Shown here: positions 1-9,177 of the stretch, piece by piece
Layout: each line of letters starts with the position of its first letter
Numbering within the stretch: position 1 is the first letter of the stretch
From: an uncultured Lachnospiraceae bacterium
Lineage (GTDB): Bacteria > Bacillota_A > Clostridia > Lachnospirales > Lachnospiraceae
Length of the DNA: 64,000 nucleotides
Reading direction: 5' to 3'
Assembly: GCA_910577835.1 (NCBI GenBank)
Contig: CAJTOU010000003.1
Span: 1 to 64,000 of the forward strand
Notes under the pieces: model-generated
What the model was told of the DNA's origin: nothing
The model's database searches: none
Seen by the model: only the letters and a program-made list of their open reading frames with translations
Program-made: the position numbers and the translations under genes

Positions 1-1
1 C

Positions 2-976
2 GCTACTGTCGATGTTGTTGCGTATTTTAGCGGAATGGACGAATATGGAATATCGGGAAAATATTCTGATATTGAATATGGAGAGGTTCTGATACCAGAG
101 TATTTATATGGGCTGGGCGATTATGGTCTTTATGAATATACCTCGGGTTCTTTATTAATCGGAAAAGAAATAGAAATTAGTATACATAATGATTATAATA
201 ATAAAGGCTATTACCATACTTTGCGAGTTGTTGGTACTTATGATAATATTAATTCTGGATGCATCAATAAGTTCTTTTTTATCAATGACCTTCAGGCAGA
301 TGAAATCTATACCCAGAAAAAAGAAGACGTTGAAATAGAGATTGAAAAATTGAAGGAGATGTTTAAGGAAGAATTGAAAAAAGACCCAAATATGATAGAT
401 GAGGATAATTATTATACAAAACATTATATTGGTGTGTATGTAAAGAATCGAAGCGATGTGAAAGAGATACAAGAATTAATAGACGAAACAATCAATCAGC
501 CAAGTTTTATTATGATGGTTCCAGATGAAAGCCTGCTGCAGTATTTCCAGATGATACTGGATATCTGCCGGATAGTGGTTTTTATGCTGCTTGCAGTAGC
601 TTTTGCCAGCTTGGTGATTACTATTCTTACTGAGATAAAGCAGCGGAATGGAGAAATAGCCGTTTATTTTGCTATGGGTTACTCATACAGAAGTATTATC
701 CTCATGCTTGCGCTTGAAAAGGCAATTATGCTGTTTTGGGCGGGGCTGGTGGCTTTTTTGTTTACCGGAGCGGCAATTCTTGGCGGAAATTATTTTATTC
801 AGACCTGCCTGCCGTTTTACAGAAGAACTATTGTGCTGTCATATGACTGGAGTATGGTGGGAATTGCGTTTTTAGTTCTTGCTGCTGCTGCGCTGGTAAG
901 CCTTTTCTTTACAGCAGTTCATATCAGGAAATTTCATCTTGCTGATGTGATGAAAAGCGAGTGGGCAAAAATGTAG
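2..976 (+). CDS. FtsX-type ABC transporter permease, C-terminal part (5' truncated by window edge)
   Basis: The reading frame is open from base 2, so the gene starts before the window; at least 324 residues are present. The first ~170 residues are a soluble, extracytoplasmic-type domain. They are followed by three hydrophobic segments (about residues 190-215, 235-260 and 285-310), the usual C-terminal layout of FtsX/MacB-type permeases. The charged loop after the first of these segments (ending EIKQRNGEIAVYFAMGYS) matches the FtsX cytoplasmic-loop pattern. Family members work with an ATPase to move lipoproteins or peptides or to drive envelope processes; the substrate cannot be told here. The ATPase partner would be upstream, outside the window. 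The gene converges on murI across a hairpin. Confidence 0.85.
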   Translation, partial: ATVDVVAYFSGMDEYGISGKYSDIEYGEVLIPEYLYGLGDYGLYEYTSGSLLIGKEIEISIHNDYNNKGYYHTLRVVGTYDNINSGCINKFFFINDLQADEIYTQKKEDVEIEIEKLKEMFKEELKKDPNMIDEDNYYTKHYIGVYVKNRSDVKEIQELIDETINQPSFIMMVPDESLLQYFQMILDICRIVVFMLLAVAFASLVITILTEIKQRNGEIAVYFAMGYSYRSIILMLALEKAIMLFWAGLVAFLFTGAAILGGNYFIQTCLPFYRRTIVLSYDWSMVGIAFLVLAAAALVSLFFTAVHIRKFHLADVMKSEWAKM

Positions 977-995
977 GAATGATTTATATAGGAAT

Positions 996-1094
996 AAGAG
1001 GCTGTCACAAAAATAGTTCTAAGCACAATATATGTGATAATTCCTTGTTAGTAAACAATACATTGTGATGATTACTATTTTGCGGCAGCTCCTG
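996..1094. terminator. Long imperfect hairpin between convergent genes
   Basis: The arms GGCTGTCACAAAAATAGT and ACTATTTTGCGGCAGC pair with a few mismatches, and the inner arms CACAAT/ATTGTG extend the stem. The hairpin lies between the convergent permease and murI genes, so it probably works as a bidirectional terminator. Similar CTGTC-based hairpins recur at 26519, 28900 and 63586. Confidence 0.6.
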
Positions 1095-1113
1095 CTTATT
1101 TTGCTAAAACTTT

Positions 1114-1974
1114 CTAAAATGCTTCTATATTAATCTGCTCCACTTTTTCAATATAAAACGGCAAATCAATCGAATTGCCAAACGCCTGAAATTTTTCCGG
1201 CGTGTCACTGACATAAAATTTATGCATCCTGCTGTCAGCAATGGTTTCCAGCGGCGATGTCAGATTGTTTGCAGAAAGCAGCTCTCTGAGGTTTAAGGCT
1301 GTTTCATAGGCCGGATTTACCAGATTCACACGCTCTCCCATAATTTTTTTAATCGTGCTTCGAAGAAGAGGATAATGCGTACATCCAAGTATCAGAGAAT
1401 CTATATTTTTATCATCAAATTCCGACAGATATCTCCTTGCTACCTCATCCGTCACCGTATCATGCAGCCAGCCTTCCTCCACAAGAGGAACAAACAGGGG
1501 GCAGGGTCTGCCGATTACGACAGCTTCTGCATCATATTCATGAATGACCTTTGTATAAATTTGACTGTGAATGGTTCCCTCGGTTCCAATCACCCCTATT
1601 CTTTTTGTATATGTATTTGCCACTGCCGTTTTTGCTCCCGATTTTACTACTCCAATAATCGGCAGCTCAAATTCGTTTTGAAGTTCATCGAGTGCCAGTG
1701 CGCTTGCGGTATTACATGCAATAACAATTGCCTTGACCTTTCTTGTCTGCAAAAATCTTACAATCTGTCTTGAGTATTTTATAATGGTTCCTTTTGACTT
1801 GCTCCCGTAAGGCACTCTCGCCGTATCACCAAAATATACAATCGATTCATTTGGAAGCTGTCTGATAATTTCACGGGCAACGGTCAGCCCGCCCACTCCC
1901 GAATCAAAAATACCAATAGGCGCAAGATTTTCATCCGTGTTTATATTAATGTTCATAACCTGATAAACTCCCAT
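1114..1974 (-). CDS. murI: Glutamate racemase
   Basis: Converts L- to D-glutamate for peptidoglycan synthesis in the cytoplasm. The protein carries the family's N-terminal FDSGVGGLTV motif (D24, S25), the first catalytic cysteine in ACNTAS (C87) and the second in GCTHYP (C198), so both racemisation bases are present. At 286 residues it is full length (family about 265-280). The start is uncertain: the ATG at 1956 (starting MNININ) would have GGGAG 11 bases upstream and gives 280 residues, while the longer start at 1974 has only a poor ribosome site. The gene stands alone and is convergent with the upstream permease. Confidence 0.95.
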   Translation of the reverse strand: MGVYQVMNININTDENLAPIGIFDSGVGGLTVAREIIRQLPNESIVYFGDTARVPYGSKSKGTIIKYSRQIVRFLQTRKVKAIVIACNTASALALDELQNEFELPIIGVVKSGAKTAVANTYTKRIGVIGTEGTIHSQIYTKVIHEYDAEAVVIGRPCPLFVPLVEEGWLHDTVTDEVARRYLSEFDDKNIDSLILGCTHYPLLRSTIKKIMGERVNLVNPAYETALNLRELLSANNLTSPLETIADSRMHKFYVSDTPEKFQAFGNSIDLPFYIEKVEQINIEAF

Positions 1975-2117
1975 CTTACATATTAATTTCTTTCTCTAAT
2001 CATACAATGTCATGCCAATATTTTCAATCCTAAAAATTGTAAACAGCCTGTATAAAATATCTTTTTGTGTCAATACTGTAAACAGGCGCCAAATATTAAG
2101 ATTTAGGAGATTAAGTT

Positions 2118-2762
2118 ATGAGGAAGGGAAAAACAATATTAGCAATACTGGCGTGTGTCGCAGGATTTATCTGTACATATTATTTCAGTGAGGAACCAAA
2201 AATAGAAGAGATACAAAAAGAAATCGCAGAAAAGGTACTGAGATTTCATGTACTGGCAAACAGTGATTCCGAGGAGGACCAGGAATTAAAACTGGAGGTA
2301 AAAAAAGCGGTGGTTGATTATCTTGATTCTTATTTAAATCAGGAAAATCTTACACTTGAAGAAACAAAGAACATTGTGGAAATGCAGAAGGAAGAAATTA
2401 TACAGCTTGCAGAACAGGTAATCAGAGAAAATGGTTATGATTATTCCGTAAATGCAGAATTAACCAAAGATTATTTTCCAATCAAAACCTATGGAGATGT
2501 TACTCTGCCGGCAGGAGAATATGAGGCTTTCCGTATGAATATCGGAGAAGCAGAAGGAAAGAACTGGTGGTGTATTCTCTATCCGCCGCTCTGTTTTGTA
2601 GATGCTTCCTATGGATATCTGCCTGACGATTCAAAAAAAATGCTGAGAGATGTGCTGGATGAAGAATGTTTTCAGGCGGTGGCAAAGGGCAATACAGATG
2701 AAAAAGTTGAAGTCCGGTTTAAATTGTGGGATATGCTTTGCGACTGGTTTTCGAAAAAATAA
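2118..2762 (+). CDS. spoIIR: Stage II sporulation protein R
   Basis: SpoIIR is the forespore-made, secreted signal that triggers SpoIIGA to process pro-sigma-E in the mother cell. This 214-residue protein has an N-terminal signal/anchor (about residues 5-24), the family block RFHVLANSDS near residue 42 and the block NWWCILYPPLCF near residue 155, both hallmarks of SpoIIR. ATG start with GGAG 11 bases upstream (the ribosome site begins AGGAG). The upstream region contains GTATA, as expected for a sigma-F -35, but no convincing -10 could be fixed. The gene is monocistronic as far as can be seen. Confidence 0.93.
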   Translation: MRKGKTILAILACVAGFICTYYFSEEPKIEEIQKEIAEKVLRFHVLANSDSEEDQELKLEVKKAVVDYLDSYLNQENLTLEETKNIVEMQKEEIIQLAEQVIRENGYDYSVNAELTKDYFPIKTYGDVTLPAGEYEAFRMNIGEAEGKNWWCILYPPLCFVDASYGYLPDDSKKMLRDVLDEECFQAVAKGNTDEKVEVRFKLWDMLCDWFSKK

Positions 2763-2854
2763 AAACAAACTCAGCTTGATTTCTCTCATTGTCTGGTGTA
2801 TAGTAGACATATTATTCAGGCAGTTTATAATAAACTAAAGAGAGGGCTGATTAA

Positions 2855-3280
2855 TTGAAATTATTAAAAAGAGAAGTAAAAATACAAATAAAGGGCATTC
2901 AGAGAAATGAGGAAGCGGAGGAAAGCATAGAAACAGCCGCATTTGGCGAGTTTGACCAGACCGGTGAAAATTATTATCTGAAATATGAGGAACTGTCAGA
3001 AGATGGTGAGATAACCAAAACACTGATAAAAATGTATGATAAAAACATCGAAGTGATAAAGCGGGGAAGTATTGAATCAAAGATGGTATTTATTCCAAAT
3101 ACGGTGACAGAGACAGATTACAGCACCTGTTATGGCGTACTGGCTATGTCAGTCAGTACTTTGAATACAGCGTTTTATGTCACAGAAGACAGTGTGACAG
3201 TTGAGATTGAATATATACTTTACCTGAATGGAACTATGGTATCAGTAAATTTTCTGAATATTGAAGCGGTTTTTTTATAA
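2855..3280 (+). CDS. DUF1934 domain protein (YwiB-like beta-barrel)
   Basis: A 141-residue cytoplasmic protein whose alternating hydrophobic pattern, VKIQIKGIQ opening and later blocks GVLAMSV and IEYILYLNG match the DUF1934/YwiB calycin-like family. Function is unknown; the Bacillus homologue sits beside argS and spo genes. It appears to start at TTG with GAGAGGG about 10 bases upstream. It follows spoIIR by 92 bases in the same direction. No signal peptide or membrane segment is present. Confidence 0.75.
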   Translation: MKLLKREVKIQIKGIQRNEEAEESIETAAFGEFDQTGENYYLKYEELSEDGEITKTLIKMYDKNIEVIKRGSIESKMVFIPNTVTETDYSTCYGVLAMSVSTLNTAFYVTEDSVTVEIEYILYLNGTMVSVNFLNIEAVFL

Positions 3281-3320
3281 AACTATGATTGTTTCTTATA
3301 ATAATTAAGGTGTCAAAAGG

Positions 3321-3348
3321 TTGATTTTTAAAATATATGTTATATAAT
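3321..3348 (+). promoter_or_regulatory. Likely sigma-A promoter of trxA
   Basis: TTGATT and TATAAT are separated by 16 bases, about 100 bases before the trxA start. The rest of the 165-base gap between the DUF1934 gene and trxA is AT-rich with nothing else recognised. Confidence 0.55.
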
Positions 3349-3445
3349 ATAATTGTTTGTTATTTTTTAATTACTTGGAATGAAAACCTTTGAGGCTTTG
3401 ATTTAGTAAAGCAGAGTAAAAAAGACAGAAATGGAGGAATGATTT

Positions 3446-3754
3446 ATGTCAGCATTACATGTAACAGAGAATAATTTTAAAGAGGAGGTATTAAATGCCA
3501 AACTTCCTGTACTGGTAGATTTCTGGTCGCCGACATGCGGGCCATGTCTTCGAATTGCACCTGTGATTGAGGAATTATCCAAAGAGGTGTCGGAAGTGAA
3601 ATTTGCGAAGGTAAATGTAGGAGAGGAACAGAATCTGGCAGAGGAATACGGCATTATGTCCATACCGACGCTTGTGCTTATCAAAAATGGAAAAGAAGAA
3701 AAAAGAACAGTTGGAGCTATTCCAAAGGAAATGATTCTGGAATTTATCAAATAA
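3446..3754 (+). CDS. trxA: Thioredoxin
   Basis: A 102-residue thioredoxin fold protein. The redox-active pair is in CGPC (C31, C34), but the residue before it is Thr (PTCGPC) rather than the usual Trp, which often shifts redox potential. The cis-proline loop is present as IMSIPTLV (about residues 69-76). It starts at ATG after a GGAGG ribosome site. Directly followed by trxB with the same orientation, so the two probably form a reductase/thioredoxin pair that reduces cytoplasmic disulfides using NADPH. The 71-base gap to trxB holds a dispersed repeat. Confidence 0.95.
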   Translation: MSALHVTENNFKEEVLNAKLPVLVDFWSPTCGPCLRIAPVIEELSKEVSEVKFAKVNVGEEQNLAEEYGIMSIPTLVLIKNGKEEKRTVGAIPKEMILEFIK

Positions 3755-3825
3755 TGCAACCAACGCTTGTGATGTAACCGGCCAGGGGCTGATTATCGTT
3801 GATTGTCTGATAAGGGAAGAAAATT

Positions 3826-4734
3826 ATGTATGATATTATCATTGTAGGCGCAGGACCAGCAGGATTATCTGCGGCAGTATATGGTCTGCGCGCCGGAAAG
3901 AGTGTACTTTTACTTGAAAAGGAAAGTTATGGAGGACAGATTATAAACACTCCTGAAATAGAAAACTATCCGGGGATAAAAAAGATATCAGGCTATGAGT
4001 TCGCTGAAAATCTCTATCAGCAGGCAGTGGATTTGGGGGCCGAGATTGTCTTTGAGGCTGTGACAGCCATAGAGACAGAGGAAGATATAAAAAAGGTTTT
4101 TACGGCTCAAAATGAATATTTATGCAAAACAGTTATTCTGGCAACAGGAGCAACACACAGAAAACTTGGCATTGAGCGGGAAGAAGAACTGGCAGGCAAG
4201 GGAGTGTCATACTGTGCGACCTGCGATGGCATGTTTTTCAAGGGAAAGGATGTCGCTGTGGCGGGAGGCGGAAATACAGCGCTTCAGGATGCACTGTTTT
4301 TGTCAAACTATTGCAGAAAAGTTTATCTGATACACCGCAGAGAAGAATTTCGCGGAGAGAAAAGACTGGAAGCTGCATTAAGGGAAAAGGATAATATTGA
4401 ATTTGTATTAAACTGTCAGGTAACGGCGCTTAATGGAGAGAAAACTTTAACTTCGGTAACAGTGAGAGATAAAAATACAGAGAAGGAAAAAGAACTTTCT
4501 GTAAGTGGAATTTTTATCGCTGTTGGACAGGAGCCGCAGAGTCAGATTGTGCAAAATATGATTGATACAGATGAAGGCGGATATATAATATCAGGAGAAG
4601 AATGTTATACAAACTGCTCCGGTATATTTACAGCGGGAGACTGTCGGACAAAATCAATCAGACAGCTTGCCACTGCTGTTTCAGATGGGGCAGTGGCGGC
4701 ATTGAAAGCATGTGAATATATGGAGATGTGCTGA
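3826..4734 (+). CDS. trxB: Thioredoxin-disulfide reductase
   Basis: Low-molecular-weight flavoprotein that passes electrons from NADPH to thioredoxin. The FAD-binding GAGPAG is at residues 8-13, the redox CATC motif at C130/C133, a second nucleotide-binding GGGNTALQ near residue 146, and the C-terminal FAD contact block TAGDCRTK near residue 264. Length of 302 residues is normal for the family. It is convergent with an AraC regulator only 6 bases away, with no obvious terminator between them. Confidence 0.96.
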   Translation: MYDIIIVGAGPAGLSAAVYGLRAGKSVLLLEKESYGGQIINTPEIENYPGIKKISGYEFAENLYQQAVDLGAEIVFEAVTAIETEEDIKKVFTAQNEYLCKTVILATGATHRKLGIEREEELAGKGVSYCATCDGMFFKGKDVAVAGGGNTALQDALFLSNYCRKVYLIHRREEFRGEKRLEAALREKDNIEFVLNCQVTALNGEKTLTSVTVRDKNTEKEKELSVSGIFIAVGQEPQSQIVQNMIDTDEGGYIISGEECYTNCSGIFTAGDCRTKSIRQLATAVSDGAVAALKACEYMEMC

Positions 4735-4740
4735 GATATA

Positions 4741-5553
4741 TTATTTCTGCCTGCTGCGAAATTCAGTAGGTGTCATATGTGCTTTGATTTTAAATATATT
4801 GGAAAAATAATGCTCATCTGCAAAATTCAATAAAAATGCAATTTCACTTATTGTCATGGCAGTTCCACTTAGAAGTGATTTGGCAGTACTGATTTTATTG
4901 TCTAAAATATATGCATATACAGTAGTGCCAAATTCTTTTTTAAATATCCGGTTTAACTGTGACACGGATATATTTATATATTGAGCTACCTCTTCAACTG
5001 TCAGTTTTTGATAAATATTTATATCACAATAATTTTTTGCCTTTACTGCCTGTTTATCATAAGGTATGATTTCTTCGCCATATCTTGAAAGTTTTTGAAT
5101 AATTTTCAAAAAAACAATACTGCATTTCTCAAATAAATTTTTCGTATTCATGTCTCTCTGTCTGCAGATATTCAGAAAATGTTCAAATAAATCAAATAAA
5201 TCTATTTTTTCAAACAAATATTTGCCGGAAAGTCCATAGCATTGAATAAGAGAATCACACAAAGGGCCATTTATATTCATCCATATTTTTTTAAAAGGTG
5301 TTTCTTTTGATGAATAATAATGATGGCGACTTCCTTTTGGCAGGAGATATACGTCGCCCTTTGAAGGAGAGAAAATCTTACTGTCAACCTCTACATGCCC
5401 GCTTCCTTCCATAACATATTCTAATACATATACGTCGGAATTTTCCCGTTTTATTTCATATCTGATGTCAGGCAGTGTAATGCCTGCGAGTTCAACATAA
5501 AATGGATATTTTTGTATTTCTCTGTCAATAATAAAGCTTTCAATTATTTCCAT
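4741..5553 (-). CDS. AraC-family transcriptional regulator
   Basis: A 270-residue regulator. The N-terminal ~140 residues form a cupin-like sensing domain (GSGHVEVDSK and DVYLLPKG are typical). The C-terminal ~100 residues carry two helix-turn-helix motifs, with SVSQLNRIFKKEFG and the second-HTH block ISEIAFLLNFADEHYFSNIF. It is divergent from the GH2 glycosidase at 5683 across a 129-base shared promoter region, so it is the likely activator of that gene in response to a sugar. The ligand is not known. Confidence 0.9.
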   Translation of the reverse strand: MEIIESFIIDREIQKYPFYVELAGITLPDIRYEIKRENSDVYVLEYVMEGSGHVEVDSKIFSPSKGDVYLLPKGSRHHYYSSKETPFKKIWMNINGPLCDSLIQCYGLSGKYLFEKIDLFDLFEHFLNICRQRDMNTKNLFEKCSIVFLKIIQKLSRYGEEIIPYDKQAVKAKNYCDINIYQKLTVEEVAQYINISVSQLNRIFKKEFGTTVYAYILDNKISTAKSLLSGTAMTISEIAFLLNFADEHYFSNIFKIKAHMTPTEFRSRQK

Positions 5554-5682
5554 ATGACGAAAATCCTCACTATGATAGTTAATTTCTCTATTTTATTTTA
5601 CAGAATAATCTGATAGTATGCAAGTATAGTTCAAATATTTTTGGATTAAAAATATAAAATAAAGGAAAGGTATGGTGAGTGT

Positions 5683-7419
5683 ATGGACTTTAGAATGGAA
5701 CATCCAAATCCTCAGTTTGAAAGAGAGAGCTGGATAAATTTAAATGGAAAATGGAGATTTGCATTTGATTTTGGAAAAAGCGGAATGGACAGAAGAATGT
5801 ATCTGGCAGATGAGGATACAAAAAAACTTTACGGGCAGACAATTAATGTTCCTTTTTGTCCAGAAAGTAAATTAAGCGGCGTGGAATATAAGGATTTTAT
5901 ACAGGCTGTGTGGTATCAGCGTGAATTTACACTTGGGCAGGAAGAACTAAAAGGCAGAGTACTGCTTCATTTCGGGGCGGTAGATTATAAAACACAGGTA
6001 TTTATTAATGGAGAAAAGGTGGGAGAACATATTGGCGGATATTCCTCATTTTCTTTTGATATTACGGAGTATGTAAAACAGGGGGAAAATACAGTTGCAG
6101 TTTATGCGGAGGATAATGTAAGAAGCGGTGTTCAGCCAAGAGGGAAGCAGTCCGGCGCTTATTTTTCACAGGGCTGTGATTATACAAGAACTACTGGTAT
6201 CTGGCAGACAGTCTGGCTGGAATTTGTACCAAAGTGTTATGTGAAGAATATAAAATATTATCCTGATATTCAGGAGAAATGCTTTTATATAGACTGTGAT
6301 GCAGAGGGAAAAGGAACACTTGAAGTAACTGCATATTATCAGGAAAAAAAGTGCGGCAGTGTAAAACAGGAGGTTTGTGGCAGTAATAATAAAATGCGGC
6401 TGAACCTTGATGAGTTGTATCTCTGGGAATGTGGAAACGGCAGACTGTATGATATTATAATTGAATATAAAGGAATTGACTTTTGCGATAAAATAAACAG
6501 TTATGCTGGTATGCGTGAGGTGAGAATAGAAGGTTATAAATTTTTGCTGAATGGAAAATCTGTATTTCAGAGAACTGTTCTGGACCAAGGTTATTACAGA
6601 GATGGAATTTATACTGCTCCCTGTGACGGGGACCTTCTGAGGGATATCAGACTTTCAAAGGAAATAGGGTTTAACGGTGCAAGACTTCATCAGAAAATTT
6701 TTGAGCCGCGTTTTTTGTATTTTTGTGACAGAGAGGGATATCTTGTATGGGGTGAACATGGAAACTGGGGACTTGATTTGTCAAATCCCGAAAGCTTTCT
6801 TCGCTTTATGCCGGAATGGCTTGAAGCAATAGAAAGAGATTTTAATCATCCTTCTATCATTGGCTGGTGTCCGTTTAATGAAACATGGGATTATAATGGA
6901 AAAAGGCAAAATCCGCTGATTCTTGAAAATATTTATAAAATGACAAAGGCATTGGATGCTACAAGGCCATGTATTGACACTTCAGGAAATTTTCACGTGA
7001 AAACAGATATTTATGATTTGCATAATTACAGGCAGAATGTAGAGGAATTTTGCAGGTGTTATAAAGAATTTTCTGAAACGGGAGCATTTACGGAGGAGCA
7101 TCCGGACAGGCAGCATTATACAAAAGGGCTTCCATTATTTATCAGTGAATACGGGGGAATAAAATGGGATACTGCATGTGAAAATAAAGAAGCATGGGGA
7201 TATGGGGAAGCGCCAGAGACAGAAAATGAATTTATAGAAAGGTACAAAGGACTGACAGAGTGTCTTTTAAATCATCCTTTTATTATGGGCTTCTGTTACA
7301 CACAGCTCTATGATGTGGAACAGGAAACGAATGGCTTATATGATTATGACAGAAATCCAAAATTTGATGTAAAAATATTTTATGAGATAAACACTCAAAA
7401 GGCTGCGATTGAAGATTAG
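5683..7419 (+). CDS. Glycoside hydrolase family 2 protein (beta-galactosidase/glucuronidase type)
   Basis: A 578-residue cytoplasmic GH2 enzyme without a signal peptide. Three regions follow in order: the jelly-roll sugar-binding domain (residues ~1-180), an immunoglobulin-like domain (~180-275) and the TIM barrel. The acid/base is E400 in NETWD and the nucleophile is E489 in ISEYGG. It is shorter than LacZ (about 1,000) and near the size of beta-glucuronidases, but the exact substrate cannot be fixed by eye. It starts at ATG after GGTGAG. The neighbouring divergent AraC gene suggests sugar induction. Confidence 0.88.
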   Translation: MDFRMEHPNPQFERESWINLNGKWRFAFDFGKSGMDRRMYLADEDTKKLYGQTINVPFCPESKLSGVEYKDFIQAVWYQREFTLGQEELKGRVLLHFGAVDYKTQVFINGEKVGEHIGGYSSFSFDITEYVKQGENTVAVYAEDNVRSGVQPRGKQSGAYFSQGCDYTRTTGIWQTVWLEFVPKCYVKNIKYYPDIQEKCFYIDCDAEGKGTLEVTAYYQEKKCGSVKQEVCGSNNKMRLNLDELYLWECGNGRLYDIIIEYKGIDFCDKINSYAGMREVRIEGYKFLLNGKSVFQRTVLDQGYYRDGIYTAPCDGDLLRDIRLSKEIGFNGARLHQKIFEPRFLYFCDREGYLVWGEHGNWGLDLSNPESFLRFMPEWLEAIERDFNHPSIIGWCPFNETWDYNGKRQNPLILENIYKMTKALDATRPCIDTSGNFHVKTDIYDLHNYRQNVEEFCRCYKEFSETGAFTEEHPDRQHYTKGLPLFISEYGGIKWDTACENKEAWGYGEAPETENEFIERYKGLTECLLNHPFIMGFCYTQLYDVEQETNGLYDYDRNPKFDVKIFYEINTQKAAIED

Positions 7420-7468
7420 CAAAAATTCCTTGTGCCGACTAAAACAAATATCAGCTAAAACAGAAAAG

Positions 7469-7501
7469 AACCGCACAGAAAATACCTGTCTGTGCGGTTC
7501 A
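7469..7501 (+). terminator. Rho-independent-type hairpin after GH2 gene
   Basis: AACCGCACAGA pairs perfectly with TCTGTGCGGTT across a short loop, between the ends of the convergent GH2 and DtxR genes. The downstream T-run is weak. Confidence 0.65.
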
Positions 7502-7534
7502 AATATTGATTTTACTGTATATCCTCAACAAATA

Positions 7535-7903
7535 TCAGTGATAGGATTTTACATAGTTTTTTATTGCTTCAAAGCTCTCTTTGCTGATGACATGTTCTAT
7601 TCTGCAAGCATCTTCTACGGCGGTTTCTTCGGGTACGCCCAGTCGCTTTAGCCACGAAGAAAGAAATTCATGCCTTTCATAAATCATTTCAGCGATTTCT
7701 CTTCCAGAATCTGTAAGATAGATATACCCTGGTTCAGTAACGATAATATGTTTTTTCTCTCTCAGATGTTTCATGGCAACGCTGACGCTCGGCTTTTTAA
7801 ATCCAAGTTCATTTGCAATGTCGACAGAACGGACAACGGGGAGCTTTTTGCTTAAAATCAATATAGTTTCTAAATAATTTTCAGCGGATTCATTTGTGGC
7901 CAT
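7535..7903 (-). CDS. Iron-type DtxR-family metalloregulator
   Basis: A 122-residue regulator with an N-terminal winged helix-turn-helix (RSVDIANELGFKKPSVSVAM, about residues 25-44) and the DtxR dimerisation/metal domain. The metal-site block DACRIEHVIS carries the Cys-x2-Glu-His set typical of iron-sensing DtxR/IdeR; manganese-sensing MntR has Glu at the Cys position. It lacks the C-terminal SH3-like domain, as do many Firmicute members. A DtxR-like operator lies over the feoA promoter 4 kb away, a plausible target. Its own promoter is at 8019-8047 and its leader is unusual. Confidence 0.88.
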   Translation of the reverse strand: MATNESAENYLETILILSKKLPVVRSVDIANELGFKKPSVSVAMKHLREKKHIIVTEPGYIYLTDSGREIAEMIYERHEFLSSWLKRLGVPEETAVEDACRIEHVISKESFEAIKNYVKSYH

Positions 7904-7954
7904 TATATTTGCTACCTCATAATCTTTCCTGATTTTTATGGTGTCTTATGCACT

Positions 7955-8010
7955 TTGTTTTACCGTGAACTTCAGCACCCGCCCGTCACCTTGGTGACAA
8001 GGACTTTAAA
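7955..8010 (-). promoter_or_regulatory. Structured leader with inverted repeat upstream of the DtxR gene
   Basis: Within the ~100-base 5' leader on the minus strand there is a perfect inverted repeat GTCACC-TT-GGTGAC (+ strand 7984-7997) in a local GC-rich patch. It is followed by a GTG/CAC-rich segment. It could be an operator or an RNA hairpin. It does not match a riboswitch class I can name. Confidence 0.45.
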
Positions 8011-8018
8011 CTGAATAT

Positions 8019-8047
8019 AGTATAACATGGAAAGAAAGTTTTTTCAA
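8019..8047 (-). promoter_or_regulatory. Sigma-A promoter of the DtxR gene
   Basis: On the minus strand TTGAAA (8042-8047) and TATACT (8019-8024) are separated by exactly 17 bases, giving a leader of about 110 bases. Confidence 0.75.
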
Positions 8048-8065
8048 ATATAATCTTGTGGCTTT

Positions 8066-9112
8066 TTAGTTTAGTTTTTGCCAGTTATACAGAAGTTTTT
8101 CAAGTCTGTTACAATATCTCTTTTCAAAAAACAGCCAGTAGTCTGGTGATATTGTATAAGACAAATTTTTTTCGCGTTCAAGAGCTACGTGAAGTCCTTC
8201 TGTTTTTGCATTGCCAAGAAAATATTTTCCGTCTTTGGCATTGAACACAGGATAACAGGAAAATACATTACCGTCAGCCGCTAACAGTATTCTTTTGTGG
8301 TTAAAAGAAGCAGAGGCATATTCAGAATTTTGATATTCAGAATATGCTATATGATATTTTTTCAGTTTGGGCAGCAGAGAAATTATCTGGTGGATATCAA
8401 CTTCCATGGTATGACCAGATTTTATATACTGATGGATAAATTCCAGCATACAAGCATAATATTCTTCCGCTTCAAGACAGGCGCTGCCGGCTGTTTTCAT
8501 CCATCGGGAAGATTCCATAGTACGGACAACATGCATCTTGTGTACTCCTATTTCAGCTAAAAGCTGAGCTGTTGAAAGTATGGTTTTTATATTTCGTCTG
8601 TGAACATTTGTCAGAACATTTACTCGAAAGCCATTTTCAACACATAATTGTATAGTTCGTAAAGTTTCTCTCTGTGCGCCTTCCTGATTGCGAAGCCAGT
8701 CATGACAATCAATACCGTCAAAGGAAATTTTTATCAGTGGACAGCAGCCTGTTTCCTTTAGACAGTTTAGTGTACTTTGACTGATAAACTGCCCGTTTGT
8801 GTGCAGTTCCTGTATAATCATATTCCGCTGGCAGATACTTTCGGCAATTTCAAAAAAATATTTGTGCAACAAAGGTTCACCGCCAGTGATAGTTAATGCA
8901 TGAATTCCATACTGTTGGGCTTCGTCAAGCAGCTTTTTGGCCTCGTTCAATGTCCATTCTTTCGCTGATAAAGTATAATCTGCTGCATAGATGCAATGCA
9001 GGCAGTTATAATTGCACTTTTCTGTAATTACCCATTCCAGAACAGGAAAATATTGATTTTTGCAAGTATGTGATTTTTGCAGGGAGATGTTGTCGTTTAA
9101 AATATTGTTCAT
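8066..9112 (-). CDS. Radical SAM protein
   Basis: A 348-residue radical SAM enzyme. The CxxxCxxC iron-sulfur motif is CNYNCLHC (C33, C37, C40), with the SAM-binding GGEP near residue 79. The C-terminal third resembles a SPASM/twitch region, with the block DGNVFSCYPVF, but has only two or three cysteines, so a full set of auxiliary cluster ligands is not visible. SPASM-type relatives include peptide-modifying maturases and anaerobic sulfatase maturases. It lies 168 bases downstream of an AgrC-like kinase in the same direction, so a role in making a signal peptide is possible. The substrate is unknown. Confidence 0.85.
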   Translation of the reverse strand: MNNILNDNISLQKSHTCKNQYFPVLEWVITEKCNYNCLHCIYAADYTLSAKEWTLNEAKKLLDEAQQYGIHALTITGGEPLLHKYFFEIAESICQRNMIIQELHTNGQFISQSTLNCLKETGCCPLIKISFDGIDCHDWLRNQEGAQRETLRTIQLCVENGFRVNVLTNVHRRNIKTILSTAQLLAEIGVHKMHVVRTMESSRWMKTAGSACLEAEEYYACMLEFIHQYIKSGHTMEVDIHQIISLLPKLKKYHIAYSEYQNSEYASASFNHKRILLAADGNVFSCYPVFNAKDGKYFLGNAKTEGLHVALEREKNLSYTISPDYWLFFEKRYCNRLEKLLYNWQKLN

Positions 9113-9177
9113 TGTTTCCCGTTGTTTTCTCCTTTTGATTATTTTATTTTATGGGAAATGTGAAGCGATTTCCAGTG

